From: Centroberyx gerrardi
Taxonomy: Eukaryota > Chordata > Actinopteri > Beryciformes > Berycidae
Assembly: GCF_048128805.1 (NCBI RefSeq)
Contig: NC_136000.1
Coordinates: 10,503,354 to 10,567,353, forward strand
Length of the DNA: 64,000 bases
Reading direction: 5' to 3'
Shown: positions 48,131 to 58,500 of the stretch, one piece after another
Layout: each line of letters opens with the position of its first letter
Numbering within the stretch: position 1 is the first letter of the stretch
Notes under the pieces: generated by a model
What the model saw: only the letters and a program-made list of their open reading frames with translations
What the model was told of the DNA's origin: nothing
The model's database searches: none
Translations under genes and position numbers: made by a program

Positions 48131-48230
48131 GAGGAGAGATTTCTGGTGGGGCTCAATCCTAGACCACAGGGACACGTGTGGCTCTAGGGGCAACAGACAA
48201 AGCCACTTGACTGTCTGTGGGCCCTGGATG
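48131..48230 (-). repeat. tRNA-like SINE unit, copy 1
   Basis: Aligned with 61,670-61,766: GGAGAGA, CTGGTGGG(G/A), CTCAAT/TTCAAT, ACGTGTGGCTC and CAGAC occur in order. The GGG(G/A)(C/T)TCAATC word looks like a reversed B box, so the tRNA-like part would be on the minus strand. Confidence 0.5.
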
Positions 48231-48345
48231 TGTATGTGGAGGACAAAACAAGTCATGGTAAAAATTACATGCAATGAGTCGGGCAAACTTGCAAGTGAAC
48301 CCTTATTACAATGTTAATATATTGTATAATTTTTATATATATAGG

Positions 48346-48365
48346 TTTTTTTTTTTTTTTTTTTT
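48346..48365. repeat. poly(T) tract
   Basis: Twenty consecutive T, probably the reversed poly(A) of a decayed retroposon or simple sequence. Confidence 0.9.
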
Positions 48366-48843
48366 AAAGTTCAACAGATAGCCATATACATGGAGATGTG
48401 CATTGAACCTCACAGGAAAATACATTTCCATGGGATGCGGACAAAGTAGTCTGACAATATTCTGTGTCAAGCCACATGGAAACTTGGAATCCAAGACCAA
48501 ACTGTCCTGACTGTCTTGTCTGTCTGAGGTTTATTTGACAGACAGGTGCCCAGCCATCCAGCTCATACCCCCCATTAACTGAGGTTGGGGCAGGTAACAC
48601 ATTACCAAGACAAACACAGTGTCTACAGGGCAGCCATTAGGCCCAACAACAGCCTCCCGCTGGGCTACCGGCAGGAGGAGCTTGTATAACGCGTGGCCCC
48701 ATTGTTCTCCCAAATTGGTCTGCGACTCTAATTGCCCAGTTAGTCCCCTCTTGCTGGCTGTACTCGTCTACTCTGGCTAGACCCAGCCTCCACTCATCAG
48801 ATCAGGCTGTAAAGGCTTGGTTGGCTGGGGCCGATGGAGGGCC

Positions 48844-48844
<1 letters not shown>

Positions 48845-48882
<38 letters not shown>
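48845..48882. repeat. (GGCT)n tetranucleotide repeat
   Basis: About nine uninterrupted CTGG/GGCT units. Confidence 0.95.
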
Positions 48883-50198
48883 TAGTCCTTATTGGAGACA
48901 GGGCTGGGATGGAGGCGGAGAGGGGCCAGTCAGACTGGGCTTTAGCTTGGTACGTCTGAAGCCACAGCGACTGTCCCAGGCTGGCTGGGATAGGGACCTC
49001 TGATTCATTAGAGAAGGTCTTTCAGAAAAGGCCCACAGGCACAAGCAGCAGATACACATCTAAACCTGGAGACAGACATCATCCAAACAAATACAATGAT
49101 TATACTGTAATGTACTGCTGTTGATGCATGGAGGGGCCTAAGTACACGAGAGACAGAGAGAATGAGACAAAGTGTAATTAGTACTTGTGTCTGTACCACT
49201 GGTCTGCATCTCAGTGCTAAATCTCTGGTCTCTAGTTGGGGATGTTGGCATTCTATGACTGGCTGTGTGTGTGTGTGTCTGCCTGCCTGATGTTCCAGAT
49301 TTGCACATAGCTTTGCTTATGAATGCAAAAAATAATAGCATATGTTCTTAAATATTGGGTCACAAAATATTGCATTTTAATAGCACAAGGGACTGATGCT
49401 CATCAGATCCTGTCTAATGGAAAATATGTGTCCTTAGGAAAACAGGGATTCCCAGCATCACACTGAAATTGCATGAACCCATTCCACATTGAAATATACA
49501 AATGTTAATGTTTTGATGTCAGTGCCATATGGCTGATGATGCTGAGGTTTCTATGCTGCTGCTGTATCAGACAGATAAGCAAGCCATAGAGCTGGGTTAA
49601 TAGTATTTAGCATGTGGATCTGAGTTTGTGTTATTGGCAGATCAAAGCCAGGTGAGCCACAAGACGCGCTGCTTTGCTAATGAGAGCTACAGGCTCTGCT
49701 GAGGAAACCCTCCAATTAGGAAGCAGGGACACATGAAAGAGACTAGCAATGTGGAGGAGACTGTCTGTCTGTCTACACAAACCCCAGAAATATGCTTTCT
49801 CCAATACTGAACTTTCAAAGATGCATTTTGCAATCTCCAGCTCCCTGTGCCTCGGCTCAGAGATTTGTTTGTTTCAGTTGACATTTATCCGAGCCATATA
49901 AAACAAAGTACCTGTATTTTATTTTTCACTTACTGTGCTTGAAGCTGATGTTATATGAAGGCATACAGTTGGCTGCTTCAATCTCTCATGACTGGGCCAC
50001 ACTGTAATTCAGTGAAAGCTGGGGCTGTGATTGCCCATTGATCCCCTCCACCTCCCCACCCCCACCCTCCATCTGCTTATTGCCCCCTCTCTGTCTGCAG
50101 TCATCACAAAACAAGCCGTTGTCTCCAAACACATCGTCTCGGCGTCTTTGATAGGTAGTTGATAACAGACTAACAGACTGATGGGGCTGGCCTTGCTG

Positions 50199-50205
50199 TA
50201 TATAA
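50199..50205 (+). promoter_or_regulatory. TATA box of szl
   Basis: TATATAA followed by GG lies 97 bases upstream of the szl start codon. Transcription would then begin near 50,230 with a 5' UTR of about 70 bases. A strong TATA box fits a tightly regulated embryonic gene. Confidence 0.7.
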
Positions 50206-50301
50206 GGGGCAACACAGCCAGCAGAGAAGCATCTGACAGCAGCAGCCTCACCGGAAGTGCATCCATCGACTTCGCAGAATCTCTTTGACTAACTCCTCAG
50301 T

Positions 50302-51613
50302 ATGGCTGTGTTCTTCACCGCTGCTCTCCTGGCTATGGCATGTCCATTAATGGCATTTGACCTGGGCCAGTCCACCCGTTGCGTGCCCATCCCCAACCAG
50401 ATGAAGGTGTGCCAAGATGTGGGCTACTCTGAGATGCGGCTGCCCAACTTCTTGGGCCACAGCAGCCTAGAGGGCGAGGTGGTCCCACGCTCTGAGGACT
50501 GGAGGCCCCTGCTGCAGACAGGCTGCCACCCCCAAGCTCAGGCCTTCCTCTGCTCCCTCATCGCCCCTGTCTGCCTTGACACGTAAGGAGATTTTGCATT
50601 TCTTGTTCTATTCCTTTTGTTTATTCTCTTTGGATTGCTTTTTCCTCTACAAATCTGTGAAACATTGCTTACTTTCTTTCTCAGTTAAACATTGTCTCAT
50701 ATTTTTTCTCTAATTTCATTATTGCAGTACACTTTGTGTCTCCCTCGTTCTGTGTCTTACTGTTGCCCTGTGTTTCTTCTCTTCCAGTTTTATCCAACCG
50801 TGTCATAGCCTGTGTGTGGCAGTCAGGGACAGCTGTGCCCCTGTGCTCGCCTGCCAGGGTCACGCCTGGCCTGAGGCCCTAGACTGTGACCGCTTCCCTG
50901 CCCAGGAGGACATGTGCCTGTCCCCCCACCCAAAATTCAGCCACTTTGCCAAAGGTATGCATGTGCCACAGACCGATCATTTGAGTGCTATATTTCTTGA
51001 ATTTAAGAGTTGCCTTTCCATCAGAGGAATAGACTAACGTGTTCAATTTAGGTTGTTAATCAGCTCTTTTTTAAAATTTTCTTTAATCTCTATTACAGAC
51101 TTACCCAAACCTGCCTGTCAAAACTGCCCTTCTGTGGAAGAGTCTCCTGCGTTGAAAACCGTTCTGGATGCCTTGTGCCAGCATGATTTTGGTAAGCACC
51201 AGGATTCTAAAAGCTCTGGCATAATTGGATGTATTCTGTTTTGACGAAATTATGTTTTAGTTTCCAAACCAGATGATTCACTCCTTTTTCTCTTCTCCTC
51301 AGCTGTGACTGCCAAGCTCTATCGTCGTCGCCTGCCCATGGGAGAACCAGAATTTGAGGTTGAGGGTCGGGTGGAGTTCATCCGCCAGGGACCCCTGCTC
51401 CCTTACGACACCCAGCACCTACTCCAGCAGTGGCTCCTCATCAACCTGCGTTGCGCCCATGTCCTCGTTCGCCCCGGACGGGCGCAGCTTTACCTGCTGA
51501 CCGGTGCCGTGCAGCACGATGGCAGCCTGGCTCTCACCCGCCTCTTCCCCTGGCACAAGAAGGATGCAAATATTGCAGTGGCCACCCGCAAGTGGAAGCA
51601 CCACAGATGTTGA
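50302..51613 (+). CDS. szl: Sizzled, secreted Frizzled-related protein
   Basis: Four exons in phase: 50302-50582, 50788-50954, 51099-51191 and 51303-51613; product 283 aa. Residues 1-18 form a signal peptide with a hydrophobic core. A Frizzled cysteine-rich domain (about 19-148) has the typical spacing, including C27, C37, GCHPQ, FLCSLIAPVC and PCHSLC. A C-terminal netrin-like module (exons 3-4) ends in KWKHHRC. The FZ domain and the VPRSEDWRPLL region, and the PWHKK...RKWKHH tail, resemble Sizzled rather than sFRP1/2/5. Sizzled is secreted and inhibits Tolloid/BMP1 proteases, protecting Chordin and limiting ventral BMP signalling in fish and frog embryos. A related sFRP (sfrp2-like or crescent) is the main alternative. 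Confidence 0.8.
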
Positions 51614-52008
51614 GTGGACTGATGCCGAAATGTAAAACTGGAGCTCTGAATCTGTGTGTGAAGTGCAGAATCACACCGGAAGGAACTTGAGTCAAAATCA
51701 AGTGAGAGATTTGAGATTTCAGAGAGTATCATGGCTTTGGGTATTAATGATAATTGGTCAAGTGATCTAAAGGAAAGATGGGTATGGGAACAGAGCTGGA
51801 CTCAGACATCAATACCCTCTGCTGCCCTCAGCGGCTCACTTACTGTATCTCTGCTCTGATAGCACACAGTAATAGAATGCACTCAAAACTGTACATAGTA
51901 ATAATAAATGTAAATTGTTTTTAGATGTTATTTTCTATAAGGATATTGCTGTATTTATGAGTGTCATCTGTTTGATGTGGATGTTAAGTGCAAAAAAAAA
52001 AAGATGGC

Positions 52009-52014
52009 AATAAA
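52009..52014 (+). terminator. szl polyadenylation signal
   Basis: AATAAA 396 bases after the stop codon, after an A-rich run. Confidence 0.75.
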
Positions 52015-53313
52015 ATATTTGCTCTACTACATGAAATGATTCCTACGCAGTTCTTGGATATTTAACTGAACAAAATTTGTCGACCATTCCGCAGAGGTCA
52101 TGACTCGTACGATCATTCCAAGTTTACCAGGCAGTGAAATTGTTTATAGCAAAGGGCCACTGTCACATGTAGGTCTTCTGTCACTGATTTTACCACAAGG
52201 GGGCACTCTAATGGAGAAGCTAACTGTTTACTGCAGTAATGCCATGCGCTCAATTTTGCCTTTTTCACTGTAAGCACTGAGCTTCTCTATGAGCTTCTCT
52301 ATGCATTATAAAATGTAAAAAATGCATGGGTGTCAATGGGAAAATCTACCAGCTTTTCCAGAGTTCTGCCAAACGTTACTGTTTGAAGATAAGGTTTTGT
52401 AGAGTACTGACAAACTGGTAATTGTGGATATTGGGTAATGCAGACAGTGGCCCTAGATCAGGAAGAATTGTGTCAAATTGTTCATAATGACTCATGACCA
52501 TAAGAGCCTGTGGTATGGCCTTTGGTATATAGAGCTAATGAGAAGATAAATTACTCAGTTTACAGTTGAATAGCCTTATTTTCACCACCAAGCTGAACAG
52601 ACCTAGCTAGGAATTACTCAATCAATTTTACTGACAATATTGATTTTATTTTTGTATATCATATTGCCAACAGAGATGATGAGCTGGGTTATAATTTCAA
52701 ATAAATGTATAGTGCTTTCAAGTGATTATTTTTAATTGGCCCAGACAAGCCCCAGTCAGCTGTGATGTGGAAAAGTAGATGGGTTTGGTTTGTGGTATGT
52801 GTATTGTCCTTTGGGGATAGTTGAGTAGCAATGAAGTGATGGCATGATTATGCCATATGGAGTCTTAAAAAAATGTTATCCATAATGTTTTATTAGAGAG
52901 TAGGAGTAATATAAAAGGAATGTTATCAGAATCGATGATAGATTTCAAAGTCTATCATTTCCTTTTCTCAGACGTAGGAGAAGCTCATTTGAACTAAGTT
53001 CCTTGCGTGACACAAATTTTAAAAGTTGAATGTATTGCTTCGCCCTACAAGCTATACACTAATGTGCATTGCCTTGAATGGACAGATTGCTCAGGCCCTT
53101 TCCGCCTGGGTTAGTTTTGTCTGCTCTGGCGTGAGTGCATAAGTAAGTAAGGGAAGCATATGACGTAGAAAGACAAAAGAACATTTTTCTCCTCTCTACA
53201 ACCCGATTTGTTTAATCAGCAACGTCATCATAGTATGGGTTTGTCTTCCAAAGAGTATTTTTGGTGGCAAAAGCTCTGCTAGGCATCTGACGTTCCACCA
53301 CAACGAAGGAAAC
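52015..53313. other. Intergenic region between szl and prl2
   Basis: No gene recognised. It contains a CTCF-like motif and a small tandem GAGCTTCTCTAT duplication near 52,280. The prl2 promoter must lie in the last few hundred bases, but no convincing TATA box or Pit-1 site was identified by eye. Confidence 0.55.
52193..52206 (+). promoter_or_regulatory. CTCF-like motif
   Basis: CCACAAGGGGGCAC on the plus strand, the same 12-base core as the motif at 28,496-28,510 but in opposite orientation. It lies between szl and prl2. Candidate insulator only. Confidence 0.35.
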
Positions 53314-54709
53314 ATGAAAAAGGGTAAGGGAGAAATGAAAAATCGAATCTCAAATTTTCATTTATATGGCATGCTATGATTTGTGGTGACCAAAAGAGAC
53401 TTTTTCCACAGTTTGGTTTGCTGTCCTTGCCCTGGTGTACCTGGACCTGCCCATCAGGGTTGGCACTGCCCCGATCTGTGCCCGTGGACAGGCCGAGTGC
53501 CATTTTTCTTCCTTGGGAGATCTCTTTGACAGGGTCATACAGCAGTCTTCCAGGATGCATGGCATCTCCAGTGATCTACACTCTTACTTTGTGAGTCCTT
53601 TTCCTCATCTCTCACATCCATCACCCCTCTTTGAATTAGCTATCTATTTTGCAAGCTCACTGTATCCTCTGATTTCACATGTATTTTATATACAGGAACA
53701 ATATTTCTTCCCCAGCAAGAACCACTTAGGAAAACGGAAGTGCCACACTTATAGCATACTAACACCAGACGACAAAGAGAATGCACAAAGACTGGGAGTG
53801 AGCATTCATGTTGTTCATGTTGTGTGTTGGCATGTAGGTGTTTGACTGCATGTTCAAATATTCACTGCATCTTGTCATAGATTATATCCTAAGACAGTTT
53901 TCACATGGCTCAACCTGTTCCTCCACATGCACATCCAGAGAGAAGAGCTGACAGAGGTGATCCTGCGGCTGCTGGGGGCCTGGGGCGACCCCCTGTCGCA
54001 GCTCCACAGGAGCATGGCTCAGGATCAGAACCAGGACTTCAACCACTACAGCTCTAACAAGGCTCTGGAGATGAGCGACATGGTGCAGGAGCTGAGGAAT
54101 GGAGTGGCAAAGGTGGCCGAGAAAGTAAGGGTCCACTTTAGTTCTGACTGCTCAGCTTGTGGATGCTTTGTATGTAAGCATAACACATAACAATAGTCCT
54201 ATTTACTATTATTAACAGGCTGTATTTATTTATTGAATACATTGAACTACATCACATTTCAGTTGGACTTTGTATTTACTACAAAATCTGGTGCAAATTG
54301 TTTTATCATTTAGTGTTTGCATAAAATAAGTTTATAAAAGGGCAAACATAGAATTATAGTAAATTTTCACAATATTTTAGATCTTTTAGATGATTTTAGA
54401 TGTTTTTTTCTGTGGCGTGTGTGTGTTCATACCTTCCCCTTAACTACAAAATTATAAAACTATATATATTTTTATTCTTCTAACTCTCCACCTCAGATGA
54501 AGCTACTGGGAGTGATTAGTAACACTCTGGGTTACATCTCCTCCCCTGAGAGTCTAGTCCCCTCTTCTGCCTCTTCCTCCAACAAAAGAGGAGAGCTCAA
54601 CTCTATTGACCACCATGATCTGCTCTACTGCTTCCGCAGAGACTCCAACAAGGTCAAGAATTACCTGCGTATCCTCAAATGCAGCACTCTTCCTGAACTG
54701 GACTGTTAG
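53314..54709 (+). CDS. prl2: Prolactin 2 (six-cysteine prolactin)
   Basis: Five exons in phase: 53314-53323 (ten bases only), 53412-53590, 53696-53797, 53939-54124 and 54497-54709; precursor 229 aa. Residues 1 to about 23 form a signal peptide. The mature chain has six cysteines: C26 and C33 (the N-terminal loop), C79 with C204, and C221 with C229. The tetrapod-type N-terminal disulfide is absent from the main pituitary prolactin of teleosts but present in prolactin 2. The GDLFDRVIQ, CFRRDS.K and YLRILKC words place it in the prolactin rather than the growth-hormone branch. The five-exon structure with a tiny first coding exon is the family pattern. Prl2 acts as a secreted ligand of prolactin receptors, reported mainly in brain and eye of fish. 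Confidence 0.88.
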
Positions 54710-54936
54710 TAACTAAGTGCTAGCAGAGCGAACTAGACAGCATCCTTTGTATCTTATTATTTGCTTGTAGCTACAAGTTTTATTTGTATGTGTGCTGTTA
54801 TTATCCTTTGAAATGCATTTCATTCATGGTCCATTGTACACTGATGATTGCGTGTGCCATTTGTGATGTCGTTATAGGCAATTAAACTATTTTGCTTTTG
54901 AGCACTGAGCACAAAAAGGTCTAAAAAGAAAGATGA

Positions 54937-54942
54937 AATAAA
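54937..54942 (+). terminator. prl2 polyadenylation signal
   Basis: AATAAA 228 bases after the prl2 stop codon, followed by AAGCTTCATTAAAA. The convergent dbx2 signal lies only 143 bases further on. Confidence 0.75.
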
Positions 54943-55084
54943 GCTTCATTAAAAAGTTTGGGTGATTGTTCAATCTCTTCATTCATTACATTTATAAAAA
55001 TGGTGCTAGAGTTAAATACTCTATTGACTTGTAAATGGTTTTGCTCTGACACAATAAGAATAAGCAATGTGGAAACTCAACGGT

Positions 55085-55090
55085 TTTATT
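55085..55090 (-). terminator. dbx2 polyadenylation signal (candidate)
   Basis: TTTATT on the plus strand gives AATAAA in dbx2 sense, 471 bases after the dbx2 stop codon. Other AT-rich alternatives exist, so the site is probable, not proven. Confidence 0.5.
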
Positions 55091-55560
55091 TACACTTGAC
55101 CCAGGTATGAAAAAAAGTATTTACAAAATATACTCAGTGAAAACTGACTTCAAAAGCATTTGGATCATGGGCATGGTTATAGTGTAAAGCTCACCAAAAC
55201 ATGAAAGACTAGGAAAAAATATTTGATAATGCAATAAATGAAGTGATACATTTGTCTTTAAGCTGTTTCCAATTACAATAGAAGAGCGGGAATCTTTCCT
55301 GGAAAGATCAGTGTAATAACCATGAAATTGCTTACTGAAGCGAAGTGAATTGAAATGAGATGATTGACCGAGCAGTTGAACTTATACATATGATGCAACA
55401 AAACAGTCTGATGCACTGAAAAAGTGATTATTATGTAGGTTAGTCTTTACAGGTAGTGTATGCCATCCACAAATTGTTGACTCCCTCTCAGTCTTTTAGC
55501 CCCTTCACAGATTAAGGAATTAGAGGGGACTTTGTGGATGTTAGGAAGTCACAGGTTCCT

Positions 55561-58500
55561 TCATGACTTCCCACTCATGACTCCTCCCGTGTCCCTGCCG
55601 CTCTTCTGTGATGGTGATCTATCTGATGCTGCCTTGGTGAGATTTGGTGATGGTACTTGCTCTTCCTGCGAGAGACCCTGGGCCATGAGCTCGTCCATTG
55701 GGGAGCGAGTGTTGTGAACCTCCTTCTCCTTGCAGTTCCTCCACTTCATTCTGCGGTTCTGGAACCAGATCTTCACCTAGCAGCAGGATAGTGGACAGGC
55801 GTTAGGATTCAATCTCATGATGTTTGTCCGACCGTTATGTTTTTTTTAACCAATAGTTAGATAGGCGAGGGTTTCGCTGAGCATTGGTGATGTTCCTGCC
55901 TCTTCACATTTCCTCCCCTGCCTCACAGTTGTTGAGGCAGGGGAGACTGTTACAATATAGATACAATAGATACAAATTCTAGTCTAGTCTAGTCTTGTTT
56001 ATTTATATAGCCCTTTATCACAGTCAAGTCTCAAAGGGCTTTACATACCATCATATACCATACATATACATACTACATACACATCATATACATCCTATAC
56101 TAGGTCATATACATACTTCATATTCATTGTTTACTACACCATATACATACTACACATATGTCATATACATCATATACCATACTACACACAAACACGCTCA
56201 TACAATATAGACAATGGCCTTATTCCAGTGTATCAACCTGTATATGAACTTATGGAAAAGTATTGTAAGAACACAATATTACTGTGTAGGTACTTGATGA
56301 AAATCTCCCTAATACAATAATGTACTTACAACAGTGTAACGGCACCGTCGTAAGTGATATTGTGTACTTACAGTACTTTTCCATAGGTTAATACACTGGA
56401 ATAAGTAAGTTGTATACTCATTAATGCACATTGGATTACCTGTGACTCCTTGAGACTGAGATCAGCTGCCAGTTTGTTCCTGTCTGTCTTGCTGATGTAC
56501 TTCTGTCTCCGAAATGTTCTCTCCAGCTCCTTCCGTTGCTCCTCAGAGAACACAGCCCTCCTAAGGATCCCTCTGCGGGATTTAGGACTTGTATCCGCAG
56601 ACCACATTGGAATATTTGCTCCCTCTGAGTGATAAATTGAAAAAAAAAACATTTATGTCAATGTTTATACCCTAGCTAACATGTCAACATCTTGAGTGAG
56701 TCTAGAATCGTTGATTTTAATTGTCAGAGGTTCATGTGCGTCTATAGGCATGCTGTCACAATCAGGAAAAGCAAGCAATCTCAATATGAAAACAGATAAG
56801 AGAGAGTACATGAAGCCAGCAGGAGAGTCCAGAGGTGGTTTGTAGCGAATTGAGATGAAAAACGTAATTAGGGTTTATTAAGACTTTTTCACTTGAAAGC
56901 AAAAAATAAGCTCGTGTCCACAATCAAAATGCACGCTTTTCCAACCATACCAAATCTCCTACCTTTTCATTCCTACATGATGTCTGTTTTTTTTTTTTTT
57001 TTTTTTTTTTTTGTCACACTCACTTTATCACTCACTTTCCACTTGTGTTTTTTTTCTATCTGTCCAATTTAACAAACTGGGGGTGACTAAAGAGAGAATA
57101 GAAAGCCATTTCATCTGAGGAAAAAGGGATTTGGTGAACTGTGAGGGGCAATCCCACGCTGCCTCACTCACAGGTGCATGCACAACAAAAGTCAAGTGGA
57201 ACAATTTATCCAGTCTATTCAACATTGCCTTTTTAATCTGTACGACAAATCTGCACATAGACCACCTCTAGGGAGCGCGTAACAGGTTTGGACATGCTCC
57301 TCACTCCTCTATTGGGACTCAATGGCTTCCACTTAAACGGCCGATTACCAGGTCACTCCCGGGCAACGTGTGTGTCTGCCCTAGTGGGCCAACTATAGAA
57401 CCCTGTGGAACCCCAACAATAGAGCCGTTCAATGGAAATGCCACTACTCGATGGCTCAGTGCTCCAACACTAAATCTTTTCACTTGCAGGTATGAAGCCA
57501 GTCTGTATGTGAAGATGAGCTCGAATAAGTCTATAAAAGTCACTTTCATTGAATGCTTTATGTCCCAGTCAAGAGGTCTCCAATGGGCAGGAATGAGAGT
57601 TGAGGGACAGGAGAAAGGAGGGGGGTCGGTGAACCAGGCTCTTTAGCCACACAATAGCCGGGGGGTTGTTCCTGGTCCAGCCCTCTTCTGCAGAGGAATG
57701 GGTGGGTTTTTTTGTGCTCAAGGGAGTTCATTGCTGCGGTGAAAAATTGCAGTGGGGTCGCGTGTGGATGGTGGAGTGAAAGTGCCGATTGGTCACGGCC
57801 GGGCTTGGCATTGTTGTGTTGCTGGGCACTGTGGGAAAGTGTCAACCCACTAAGAGGGCTCAAGGGACCAAGGGGATGAGGGCTTTCTGATGCATGCTAT
57901 TTTCCACCACACTTGACAGGCATCATAGGATGCATTAACTAACTACCTCTAATAGCCCTGATAGAAAGCCAAGATAAAACATTTGATATAGTCTTAATTT
58001 GCAGACTGTTCCCAGCACTAAAATGGTATTTCATGTCCTATTATGACTTTATTTTCAGATTTCATTCAACCTGAAATTCAAACTAAAAACTATTGGGACT
58101 TGCAGCCAAACTTTTTTAATGTGCTGAGGGAGTGCTGAGCTTTGAAACAATCTTCCTTGTTCAGCACAAGGAATCCACACCTGTTAATTATAATCTTAAT
58201 CTGACAGAAGACACGATGTTTATTAGCTCTGCATATTTGCGCCAGTGAAAGTGTGTATCTGCAAGTACAAAATAGGGGGCCCCAGGGGCTCATAAAAGCC
58301 CCGCAACCCACCCCTCTTCCCCATCCTAAACAGCCGTGAATGGTCATGAATAGTGCTGTGCAGAGTTGAGCGGAGAATTAGCTCTTTGGCATAGCTTCGG
58401 TAATTAGCTGTAGAGACCATGGGAGACCCTGCTGCTAATGCTTAGAGAGGAGCTGAGGCATTGCTGATGAGGCATAAAACACTCACTGGAGAAGACGGGA

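Larger units (their letters stand above)
46902..50198. other. Intergenic region between mov10l1 and szl
   Basis: No gene recognised. It contains an unnamed repeat (47,745-47,975), a SINE-like unit (48,131-48,230), a poly(T) run (48,346-48,365) and a GGCT tetranucleotide array. The 47,240-47,660 stretch is GC-rich and repeat-poor and may hold regulatory DNA. Confidence 0.6.
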
